The notes under the pieces were generated by a model that did not search any database, had not been told where the DNA came from, and saw only the letters and a program-made list of their open reading frames with translations. Shown here piece by piece: positions 1-9,782 of a stretch of DNA of 64,000 nucleotides. This stretch comes from Saccharomycopsis fibuligera x Saccharomycopsis cf. fibuligera (lineage: Eukaryota; Ascomycota; Saccharomycetes; Ascoideales; Saccharomycopsidaceae). The stretch covers positions 2,111,501 to 2,175,500 of the forward strand of contig CP012816.1 of the NCBI GenBank assembly GCA_001936135.1, in the 5' to 3' direction. A program made the translations under genes and the position numbers. The number at the start of each line of letters is the position of its first letter. The first letter of the stretch is position 1.

Positions 1-1530
1 TATCAGCGCTGGAATGGAGAAATACATTGGGGCATCCCAACTATCGACCCTGATGGTAATCCAAATCAAAGAAAACACAACAACAACAAAGTTTTCAGCA
101 ATGAAAATTGCTTTTTGCAAAATTTTAAAAACTCTATTCATGGGAAAGGTATTGTTTTGACTGGTTCTAACAATGAGGTTCCTGACTTAATAAATTTGAT
201 CAAATTGCTTAGAGGACTTGACAACGACTTGCCAATTCAGATTGTTCATAAGGGTGATATTTCTCAAGAAAATCAAGACAAATTAGTCAAGACTGCTAGA
301 GACAATTTGAAATTGAATAAATCGATTTTTGCTAAAGTTCCAATCAGTGAAATACCACAAACTTTTAGAAAACAAGAGATTTGGTTTGTTAATGTTGGCG
401 CAGCCGTTAAGCCAGAGTACATGGAGTTTTTTAATAAATTTTACATGAAGTTCTTGGCTTATTTTTTCAACTCATTTGAAGAGATAGTGTTAATGGACTC
501 AGATGCTATCCCATTGATAAAACCGTCCAGTTTTTTCAAATTAAGCCCGTACAAAAAATCAAAAACGGTGTTTTTCAAAGACAGAACTTCTTTAGAATTT
601 TTAACCGATCACGATGTTGTGTTTTTTAGAAAACTTTTGCCAACTAAAGTCGATGAAAACCTTTTTGGCATTCCTAAATCAACTTCAAAAACTTTACAAA
701 ACAACCTTTTCGCCAAAAAGTACAGACATTCTATGGAAGCTGGGATTATTGGTATCAACAGAAAAGAAAAATTCACCAGTTTGTTATCATTGGTTCAAAT
801 TCAGCTCTGGACCCCTGCTAATAGAAGAGTATGGGGTGATAAGGAGCTTTTCTGGCTCAGTTTATCTATGGTTGGTGATGAAAATTATGAATTCAACAAC
901 AATGACGCAGTTAGTGTAGGAACCTCACAATTTGAAAATTTACAAAGAAATGATGATAAGAAAGACGGTAGTGACGAAAAACACAAGGATGATAGTTCAA
1001 TTCATACAGAATTCAACAAAAAGGTCAAAGTATGTTCAAGTCATCCTGGCCATTTGTCAGGAGATGATAACTTCACTTTACTCTGGATAAATTCTGGCTT
1101 TAAAATGTGCAAGAAAAATACATGGGACAAAGACATTCAGTTACCACATTACAAAGCAACATTTAATAACAATGCCACGCTTCTCAGAGACTACTATCAA
1201 ACCAACTTACAAATCAAAAGTGTGCTACTACCAGAGGATAATACCTATAAGAAGCGCGCTAACAGCAGACCACCTCCACCAAATGAGAAATACAGCCAAG
1301 ATTTTGGCTGGGATATGGTGTTTGAATGCGAATCCTACACCTGGTGTGCTAGTGAATTGCTAAACAATAATGGTGAGTTGAAAAACAAAAACTCATTGTA
1401 TATTGAGTATGATGATGATTTGGTAACATTGTATGATTACTATGGTCAGTTATGGATTGCTGATCTTGATGAAAATATCAAAGATGACGAAATTGTCGAA
1501 GTTGGTGATGGTAGAAAGATAGTATTATAG
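1..1530 (+). CDS. MNN1-family alpha-1,3-mannosyltransferase, 5'-truncated by window edge
   Basis: The reading frame is open from base 1 to the TAG at 1528-1530, so only the last 509 residues are visible and the start lies outside the window. The protein resembles the C-terminal catalytic half of the MNN1-family protein at 37714-40251: shared blocks include HGKGIVLTGS, LIKLLRGLDN, QEIWFVNV, a DXD-type metal and sugar-nucleotide site (LMDSDAIP, Asp about visible residue 166), RVWGDKELFW and CSSHPGHLS. Family members are Golgi type II membrane enzymes that transfer mannose from GDP-mannose to the ends of N- or O-linked mannans. The missing N-terminus should carry the signal anchor. A hydrophilic Asp/Lys-rich insertion near visible residues 312-340 separates two conserved blocks. 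The family call is firm; linkage and acceptor cannot be read from sequence. Confidence 0.88.
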   Translation, partial: YQRWNGEIHWGIPTIDPDGNPNQRKHNNNKVFSNENCFLQNFKNSIHGKGIVLTGSNNEVPDLINLIKLLRGLDNDLPIQIVHKGDISQENQDKLVKTARDNLKLNKSIFAKVPISEIPQTFRKQEIWFVNVGAAVKPEYMEFFNKFYMKFLAYFFNSFEEIVLMDSDAIPLIKPSSFFKLSPYKKSKTVFFKDRTSLEFLTDHDVVFFRKLLPTKVDENLFGIPKSTSKTLQNNLFAKKYRHSMEAGIIGINRKEKFTSLLSLVQIQLWTPANRRVWGDKELFWLSLSMVGDENYEFNNNDAVSVGTSQFENLQRNDDKKDGSDEKHKDDSSIHTEFNKKVKVCSSHPGHLSGDDNFTLLWINSGFKMCKKNTWDKDIQLPHYKATFNNNATLLRDYYQTNLQIKSVLLPEDNTYKKRANSRPPPPNEKYSQDFGWDMVFECESYTWCASELLNNNGELKNKNSLYIEYDDDLVTLYDYYGQLWIADLDENIKDDEIVEVGDGRKIVL

Positions 1531-1822
1531 TATTTTGCTTGCTTATTTTATATTAGCCTTATTTCTGTTTTAATTTAGCTATTTCTAACTTAATCTATGA
1601 AAAGAACTATAGATTGCACAGGAAATATTATTTATCTTGAGAGATTTTCTTTGTAACGGTATATGGACCCTAAGACAACAATTAAAAATTTTCAGATCAT
1701 TATGCCCGACTTTGCAATTCAAGCAAAAGAAAGCTCTCTTGTTTGTCTGAAGAATGTCACAAATATACAATGATTTAGATTTCATAAGTACAAAACGTTT
1801 GAAAGAGTAATTTTTAAAAAAA

Positions 1823-1909
1823 TGCGAACTCTGTGGATCGAACACAGGACCTTCAGATTTCTATAGAAATGACTTCAGTCTGACGCTCTCCCAACTGAGC
1901 TAAGTCCGC
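1823..1909 (-). tRNA. tRNA-Phe (GAA) with 14-nt intron
   Basis: On the minus strand the sequence folds as a cloverleaf. The acceptor GCGGACT pairs with AGTTCGC (one G-U), the D arm is GCTC/GAGC, the anticodon stem TCAGA/TCTGA encloses loop CTGAAGA with anticodon GAA, and the T arm CTGTG/CACAG holds TTCGATC. Removing 14 bases one nucleotide 3' of the anticodon leaves 73 nt, the usual length, with discriminator A. An intron at this position is normal for yeast tRNA-Phe. Confidence 0.97.
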
Positions 1910-2101
1910 AACCATGCCTTTTTCTGTGTACCAGAAAGCTTGTTCCTAGTACGTAATTTGCTGGTTGATCCAATCATAAATAAAGAATCGTGCTGGGACA
2001 GCCTCATTCTCACATCCAGTGATACCAACCAAACAATCTAGGTCAGCAGAAACCTAATACTCAGGACCAATTACACTCGGCAACTGCACAACAAGGGCTT
2101 C

Positions 2102-2374
2102 TTACGGAATGCTGATATCTCAGGGTTCATAGTTTTTGTATTTCTAATGTGACTGAATAGTGATAAGTATATAACATACTGGGCTGAACTGTATATAAAT
2201 AGTATACAAATAATATATAAATAATAATCAGGCTGAATAAAACACACACTAGCGTTACGATATTGATAGTAGTAAATATGCATATTGTGGAAACAAATAA
2301 AGATTCTAGAAAGTATTAGGTAAAAAATATTAAGTGTCTGTATTTCGATCTGCTGATCTAGAACTCAGTGTTCG
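2102..2374 (+). repeat. Degenerate solo-LTR remnant (family B)
   Basis: This stretch aligns by eye with 50826-51365. Shared landmarks in the same order are TTACGGAATGCTGA, ATCTCAGGGTTC, GAACTGTAT, AGCGTT, AGATTCTAGA, AATATTAAGT and a terminal GAACTCAGTGTTCG. It lies about 190 bp from tRNA-Phe, the typical neighbourhood for LTR retroelement insertion in yeasts. No coding part of an element remains. Its ends are uncertain by tens of bases. It is an old fossil, clearly diverged from the other copies. Confidence 0.7.
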
Positions 2375-5300
2375 CTAGATCTTGTGTGTGAAATAAAGGA
2401 AAAAAATGCGAGAGTAATTTTATTCAACCTGAATTTTGGAACGAAAAACTTTTAATTTCTCTGATTATTAGTTGGGGAAAGATAAAAAAGGATATTATGG
2501 TGTTATGACTTTGTTACCATTGTATTTTGGTATATTAGATCTTCCAACATGTTTGAAAATACACTACGGGTAATCAAAACAAAACTCTATATTAGGTTGT
2601 GGTGCGGTTGTTTTTTTATTATTTTCAAATTCACATGCCTTCAGTTTCTCAAATATTACCAATTAGTCTTGAGGCTCTGTTCCTTATTTAAATGTGTAGC
2701 GCATATTAGCCCCTAAAAAATACTTTACCTTGACCATTTTGTGGTCTAAATTTTACACCAAGTCTTTGTAAATGAAAGAAATCCAACTACCAGCACCATT
2801 AGTTTTCTCTTTTGCGCATGACCTCTAATAAATTTGGTTTCGCCAATAATATCAAAACATTAAATGAAGATAAATCGGATTGCGATCCGTTATAGATAAC
2901 ATTAAAACATTCTATTAATATACTGTAAACATCGTAAGTAAATGAAAAACCGTACCCAAAGTGAAGTTGAAAAAACCAAAGAAAAATAGTGGTTCGAGGA
3001 TAGCGGGTCATTGAACAAGACGAACTAACCAAACTTATATTTGAAAATCTCAGACAAAAAAAAAATTTTTTTTCTCTCCCCCAAGTAAAGCACTCTTTAC
3101 TTATTGAGCCATCATTTCTTCTCGAACAACCAAATGAATAACAACATAGTCACTTTGAATCCCATTGTGTAGCGTGTATTTATGTGTGTGCTTTAAAACC
3201 GTAGATTTATATGTGTCCTGGCGTAGATTTAGCAACGTTTGAATTGGTCTCTGAACAGTTAATTTGTTTGAAAAAGCTAACCAAGTTTTTTGTAACTTTC
3301 AGACCTGCAAAGAGTGTACGTAGTAGGTAATGAAGCTGCAATTTAGTAAAAAAGTGATAGTAGTAGCCTTAAGATGTAAGATTATAGTGATAGTAATAAG
3401 AATAATTATAGAATTCCCTTTTTTTTAAAATTTTTATAAACCTAGTAGCCGTTGCCCATGTTTATATACTTGCAGTTGGGGGCAGATGCAAGATAGACAA
3501 ACAACTTTTCAGTAGTGATAAAATCAGTTCTTGTATCACTGTACACATACCATGCACAAGCGTTATCCAAACGCTTGTCATACATTATAGTATATTGCTC
3601 TTTTGGGGGTAAATGACGCACAATACAGCGTGATATGGTATGATTTAAACCACTGTACATGAATATTATTTACAATATTTTGATCCAAGAGCGCAGTATT
3701 GCAAAATTGCTGACTGTAAATACTCCAATGCCCCACTTTGCACCGCCAACACTGCAGTGCTCTTGCAATGCCAGTGACCAACCTGCTGCACTCCATCTAT
3801 AGATGCATAGTTATAAGTAAACCTGCTTGTCTTGTGACTTGTGGCTTGCGGAGGCGCATATCATATATACCAATGCAGGATTGAATATAAGCATAAAGGT
3901 AGCAAAAACGACGACAATAAAAGTGACAAATTCAAAATAAACAACCTTTTGGTCTTTCCGTGAACGGAAAAATTTCAAAACAATGCATGATATGTCATGA
4001 CCGTTAAAACGAGAAAGTGGCTGTACGAAGTAATAGAATAGCCCTCGAGCTACTTTTGCGGATAGCTGGCCAGGGGAGCCGTGTGCTGCCCACGATAGAT
4101 TACAAAGGCTCTATAAAACAACGAAAAGTTATTGCGTTTTTATTTTTGCTAGTAGCAATATAAACATGTACGTCTCTCTCATTCTCTCTAAGCCCTTAAA
4201 TTTCAAATCTTGTAAAGCCTCAAGATGGCAGACATCATCCAGCAGTCAGCACCCTCTATTGCGCCTTGCAACATACATGTATGCCCGCATGTCTACCCTC
4301 GCCGGTGCTTTGGCCTCGTTGGAATACATGCAGTTTCTTTGTCATTACATACTACGCTATAACAGGGAGCGGGGGGCGCTAGACAAGATGTATAAAATTA
4401 GAGATTAAGAAATTTTAATACTGTTTGAATCTATACCACCAAAACCAGTATTCAAGGAAACATTTGAAACATTAAAAGTTAATTCACGTGGACGATGGAC
4501 TGCGCCACCACGAAATATCGTGCAACATGTTTGCATATAATGCTACATAACCAAAATTCGAAAAAGTTCGAATGTTAGTACAGTTTTGGTGAGTAGCGTT
4601 GACACTCGCTAATTTTTCTCATCAATGGAGAAGTTCAAGTTCCAATTTTCCACGTTCCACAAAAGTTATGTTACATTAATTCATTAATTCATTAACACAT
4701 TAGCAAACGTTAAGTATGCATCATCAAGTCATATTGTCAGTCACAATAGTAAGGTAGAAAAAAACTACAACTTGTTTATGCGTTAATGATATATTTTGCA
4801 TAGTCTGCTGTAAGCTTGGAAAGATACGCAATTGGTAAAATATTACTCGACATTGCTTTTTATTTTTTTTCTTTTTTTTAGTTTGTCCGCCTGTCTTTAT
4901 CGTAAAAATTTTTCCTGGTGGTTTAATGTGGCTCAAACGGTAGCAAGTTGGCAGTCGTATGTCGTTAAATGTCGTTTACATATGCTTCAGAAAATTGCTG
5001 TACAGAGTCGGGCTCATTTCTGCGTAACATAACGTTTATTCGTCAATGCAGCAAACACCACCATTTTGTCCCTTGAGGCAAATTCATGTTTACGCACTGG
5101 ATACATAATCGCAATTAAAAACAATAAAACAACAAATGAGTTAAAAAACTTGAATTTTTCTATATACCCTTCACTATCCCTAAAACATAGAAAAATTTTC
5201 TAGAATCCTAGAATAAAACTAAGCAAAAACAGATGTAAACCTAAAAAGAAAAAGATGAAAAACAATATGAGACCAGATCAAAATGTGAACAAGAATTAAA

Positions 5301-5434
5301 AAACAAAGAGAACAACGGCAACACAATCTAACGTATGACTGAGCAGTGTATGCATAAATGAACAAAAAAATAAAGGAAGATTATATAATAGTAACCAAAT
5401 GCTTTGTCTCAACAAAGTCATAATTTGGTTTTGA
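2375..5434. other. 3-kb intergenic stretch, no gene recognised
   Basis: No reading frame here looks coding: all are under about 90 codons and low in complexity. A CACGTG E-box core lies at 4485-4490. AT-rich runs dominate. The right end is the 3' flank of the minus-strand kinesin gene. A non-coding RNA or a replication origin could hide here, but nothing shows one directly. Confidence 0.5.
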
Positions 5435-8431
5435 TTAATCATTGCTAACGTCGGACATTTGAATATCACCAGAAACATTGGCTTCAAAATTAAATTTATC
5501 ATAATGCGAGGGAGAAGAATCAAAATGAAACGCATCAGCTTCACTGGGACTTGTTGACTGTCTCAACTTCACTGGAGGACTGAGATCAAGTCTATGTATG
5601 CCATTACTTTTTGTCAGACTGAGATCTCCTAATAAAGAATGCTGATGTTGGTTTGGTGATGGTGGTTCATCCAAATCTTTGAGATAATTTTCCTTATCCA
5701 GGATTGATGTGTCAATTGAAAGCTTTGAGATATCAGAATCAGCAGCCGGTCTCAATGTGAGACCAGTCAACGTTCTTTTTGGGTTATTAAATTTGCTTTT
5801 CAAAATCGGTTCATTGTTTGCCTTTTGAATAACATTTTCAACAACTTCTTTTTCTTTCCCTGGCTGATTATCAATATCATCATCTGATACTCCTGGTTCT
5901 GTTTTTGCTACAGCTGAGTTAAAATTGAATTTTCTTGGACTCAGATAATTAACAAAATTTTTTTTGAACACCGGCAGTTGAGTGAATGTAAACTTTGAAC
6001 TGAAGACAGGAGAATCTGTAAATGACTCATTCATTGTAGTATCTTGACGATCATTACGTTCTCCATCAGTGAGGCTGATCTGTTTAGTATTAGCAGTAGC
6101 ATTATCAACACTTACTTCTTCTACTGTATCGCCATTTTCTTCACCATCGTCTTCTTCACTTTCCTGCTGGTTAGCTTCATCATCATCATCATCTTCTTCT
6201 GCACCATCATCATTCTCATTTTTTTCATGATTATGAAGAATACTAGTATTCACGGGTAAATCCCATCTTACCTTTTTAATCTTATGCGATACTTTACGTT
6301 TGATAGGTGATTTAACTTTGAATGAGTGATTATTTCTTAAAGACTTATGGGGCGATAAAGATACTCTTTTTGGGGAAGATAATCTTTTTTCACCAGAAAC
6401 TTTGTCAAACGCATCAAGTTTCAAAAACTTGTCAATATGCTCAAATCCCAAGTTATTGAGAACCTCGTAAACATCGTTTAACATGCCATTAATAAGTGAA
6501 AGGTTTTCATCTCTAATAACATCAATATCCCCGGATGTATTAATGAATGTCAATTTTTTGAAAATTCTGAAAAAAGAGTTTGACAAAAAATTGAATGAGC
6601 TTGAAACTTCACCTCCATTCTTGGCGATTATACTTTCCCATAAAGTGTTTGAACGGCTCAACACTTCTGCATCAACTTCTTTCTTCAAGCCTTCAACCAG
6701 AGAATTGAAAATCAAAGTATCATAATCTGTCCAACCATCCAAATCTTTCAATTTCTGTAATGTTAGTTTAGTTGAAGAACTTAAAATACGGTCAAGTTCA
6801 TTTTCTTTATTGCAAATCTGGGTTATTTGGTCAATTTCTTGATCTAATTTATCATGCACTTTTTTGACTAATTCTTTCACATCAATCAAATCTCTTGGTA
6901 TATCATCAAATCGTGATCCATAGTTTGAGTAAAATGATTTCAAAAATAAATTCACTTCCATTCTTTGTAGTATTAAAATTCTTTTTTTCACCAAAAGCCT
7001 TGATTTCTTAAACTTTTCAATATCATATTTCAAAAGACTGTTTTTTATTCGGTCAACGGATTCGATTAGAGTTAATGAACATTTTTCTGACTTTTTTTGA
7101 AAAGCGTTCAAGCGCTGCTCAACTACTCTTTCTTCTCTAGACCTTAATTCTTCAATTTCTTGTTTTTGCTCTGTAATCATCTTCAAATAAGACCCAACAT
7201 GTCTATCCAAATTGTGCGTGTTTCGTATCACTTTAGTTTTGATTTCTTTAGCACGATTAGCGTACTTGAGCGTGTTTAATGTTTCGTCATAATGTTGACT
7301 CGAAGGACTTATACAAACAATCATAACCGTTTTGCAATTCCCTCCTAACGAAAATTTCAAGAGTCTGGTCAATTTTGAATCTCTGTATGGAACATGGTTT
7401 TTCTTTCTAGGATCACATAACGCATTTATACAGTTTCCTAGAGCCAACAACGATCGATTGATGTTAGCACCTTCATGTAGTCTTTGTCCTTTATTTTTAG
7501 TGGCTGAAGCTCTCTCACTACCAGCCAAATCAATAATTGACAATGTAGCAAAAAAATGTTCTTCATTTACTCCACCAGTTCTATCCTTTTGATCAATATT
7601 AACTTGTAGAACCGCATGTGATCTAGAAGAAGTTGCATTGGCTTCGGTTGAGTTTACAGTTCTGTTGGCATTGCCTTCAACAATCAAATCGACAATCTCA
7701 TCAACGGTTGTCAATTTATGACTAGAAAGATTTCGCACAGATATTCTATTATTTGCATCTTCTCTAATTGTCAATAATTTTGACTCAGTTTCTGGGTTTA
7801 ATAAGTCTCTAATTGTTTCATTATAAATTTCTAGATAACTCAATGAAACCTCAATACTTTTTGTATCCTTTAAAGTCTCAATTCGCTGAAACAATTCTTG
7901 AGTAGTTGAGTATATTATTCCTGGTTTATCAGGCGTACCAGTAATGGTATGAGTTTTGCCACACCCCGTTGCTCCATAAGCAAACACCGTTGCATTATAA
8001 CCATCTAGCACACTATCTAACAAAGGTTTTGTTGTGTTATTATAAACTTCCTCTTGTGACGCATCTTCATCAAATAATCTGTCAAATGTAAATCTATGTT
8101 CTCGTATTCTTGAAGTAGATTTGGGGAAGAGAGACTGTTGCATCTTTTGTATGGGGTTTTCATCAGCTGGATCAAATATCAACATTCTTTCATCAACAAC
8201 ATCAACAATCTTTCTTATCCCCTTTGGGCCAAATCTACCACCTCCATTGCCACTGCCGTTACCTAGACTTCTGGACTGGTTATTTGAAGAGAATGCCCCA
8301 TCGCCCAATATTTGCCGATCATGTTTCTGTACAATTAACTTGGATGATTCGGCAGAAGTGAAAGGTCTAACTCGAACTGCCACAGTGATGGAAGATTCTT
8401 TGGCGCTGTGATTCGAGGAACTCGCTGTCAT
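5435..8431 (-). CDS. KIP3: Kinesin-8 motor protein Kip3
   Basis: A 998-residue protein with an N-terminal kinesin motor of about 425 residues: VRVRPF near residue 20, P-loop GATGCGKT at 153-160, switch I NATSSRSH at 265-272 and switch II DLAGSE at 301-306. The match to yeast Kip3 around the P-loop (GYNATVFAYGATGCGKT) and the N-terminal motor place it in kinesin-8, a plus-end-directed motor that shortens microtubules, limits spindle length and positions the nucleus. A short neck and coiled-coil-rich segment (about 430-600) follows. The tail holds basic patches, an acidic run around 735-765 and SP/TP dipeptides that could be kinase sites. The ATG at 8431 is the first good start before the motor. 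Single exon. Confidence 0.93.
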   Translation of the reverse strand: MTASSSNHSAKESSITVAVRVRPFTSAESSKLIVQKHDRQILGDGAFSSNNQSRSLGNGSGNGGGRFGPKGIRKIVDVVDERMLIFDPADENPIQKMQQSLFPKSTSRIREHRFTFDRLFDEDASQEEVYNNTTKPLLDSVLDGYNATVFAYGATGCGKTHTITGTPDKPGIIYSTTQELFQRIETLKDTKSIEVSLSYLEIYNETIRDLLNPETESKLLTIREDANNRISVRNLSSHKLTTVDEIVDLIVEGNANRTVNSTEANATSSRSHAVLQVNIDQKDRTGGVNEEHFFATLSIIDLAGSERASATKNKGQRLHEGANINRSLLALGNCINALCDPRKKNHVPYRDSKLTRLLKFSLGGNCKTVMIVCISPSSQHYDETLNTLKYANRAKEIKTKVIRNTHNLDRHVGSYLKMITEQKQEIEELRSREERVVEQRLNAFQKKSEKCSLTLIESVDRIKNSLLKYDIEKFKKSRLLVKKRILILQRMEVNLFLKSFYSNYGSRFDDIPRDLIDVKELVKKVHDKLDQEIDQITQICNKENELDRILSSSTKLTLQKLKDLDGWTDYDTLIFNSLVEGLKKEVDAEVLSRSNTLWESIIAKNGGEVSSSFNFLSNSFFRIFKKLTFINTSGDIDVIRDENLSLINGMLNDVYEVLNNLGFEHIDKFLKLDAFDKVSGEKRLSSPKRVSLSPHKSLRNNHSFKVKSPIKRKVSHKIKKVRWDLPVNTSILHNHEKNENDDGAEEDDDDDEANQQESEEDDGEENGDTVEEVSVDNATANTKQISLTDGERNDRQDTTMNESFTDSPVFSSKFTFTQLPVFKKNFVNYLSPRKFNFNSAVAKTEPGVSDDDIDNQPGKEKEVVENVIQKANNEPILKSKFNNPKRTLTGLTLRPAADSDISKLSIDTSILDKENYLKDLDEPPSPNQHQHSLLGDLSLTKSNGIHRLDLSPPVKLRQSTSPSEADAFHFDSSPSHYDKFNFEANVSGDIQMSDVSND

Positions 8432-9729
8432 AAATGTTATCTTTGATTGGATGCTATACTAGCTCACAAGGCTTTCCTTATGTATATTAATGTTATTAAT
8501 TTGATTTACCAAAAGCTCTTGTTTTTCAAAGTTTATCAAGTCGTTGGTCTCGTTGTTGTTATTGTTGTTGTTGTAATCAGGGACTGTTTTTTGGTTTGTT
8601 GTGTTTCTTGTTAGCTGTATATATGGATCAAATTTTGATAGATCAGCAACACTATGTTACTTGTTACTTGTTATTTTCGGCCGATCTTAGATCAAATTGT
8701 TTTAAGCGCGCGCAAAAAAAAAAAAAAAATTAAAAATAAAAATACTAAGAAAACTTAACTTAACCAACCATTGGCGTAAGTCTAGTTAAAGTTAAGTTTT
8801 GAGTATCTGAAAAAGGGCGAAAGAAAGGTCAACCAAAATTTTAAATTCAAAAATAATTTATTGCAAGGAAAATTACTTGCACCAACAATAGGGTATATTT
8901 GTTTGTAATAATGATGATGATCTGCTCTGCCTGTATTTTTCTCCTCTGATCAAAACACAAAAAAGTAAACAAACAAACAAACAAACAAACAAAATAAACA
9001 AAATAAACAAACAGCAAAATTTGTTAGCGGCGGTACGTGATGAAACGTCAAAGAATTGAACACTCCGTAGTGCGGAAAAACAGGAAAAGAAAGCTACATG
9101 TATAATGCTGTAGTAATCAATGATAGGAACATAGAAGTACCTCAACTTGCATTATATATCTTGTATTAATATTTTCAGCTGTTGGCAACTATATATATAG
9201 TTTGATTACCTGTGCCTGAAATTTAATGTATCCAGTTTCTGAGAAGAATAGTGTTAGCATGTCTTTGTATTTTTCGAGTCTGAATATAATATAGTAGTCT
9301 ATAAAAGATTAGCTACTGCAGTACATCATTGCAGATCCAAAAGTTTGCGGTAGTCATACGCGCCAATATCGAGCACCACATTACTGTTGGAGCAAGACAA
9401 AATAATAAGCTAGTTCACAATGTCATAGGTGCGCATACAAAATAAATGATAACAATAAGGAAAAAAAGGGCATAACTTGGAAATGAACAAGCAGGTGTAA
9501 ATTTAAGAACAAATAGAAATTAAAGACTGAGTAAATACTGTTTTTTTCTTTTTTTTTTAAAAAAAAATACGAAAAGAAAAATATTAAAAATTACAGAGAA
9601 AGATAAACAAGTGATTCTTTTTATAAAATGCATGATGCGAAAGAAGTGGTAAAGCAACACTAAAAGGCAAGGTTGTTCAACTTCAGAGAATTGGAACAGC
9701 AGCATTTTAAGCAAAGTTTTTTTTTAAAA

Positions 9730-9769
<40 letters not shown>

Positions 9770-9782
9770 TTCAGCAAGACAA
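8432..9782. other. Intergenic: KIP3 upstream region and CSR1 3' flank
   Basis: Both neighbours are on the minus strand, so this holds the KIP3 promoter and CSR1 terminator. It contains an alternating GCGCGCGC block at 8706-8712 beside an A-run, an (AAAC)n microsatellite at about 8964-9012, and a 34-base T run at 9734-9767 just past the CSR1 stop. No further gene is seen. Confidence 0.6.
8964..9012. repeat. (AAAC)n microsatellite
   Basis: About ten AAAC units, with two AAAATAAAC interruptions, in the gene-free stretch upstream of KIP3. Confidence 0.85.

Noticed and set aside
4166-4408. 80-codon plus-strand frame with ATG
   Set aside because: No recognisable domain and no other coding sign; most likely chance.
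2375-5434. Long gene-free stretch considered as telomerase or other large RNA gene
   Set aside because: No telomere-repeat template or known RNA motif is visible.
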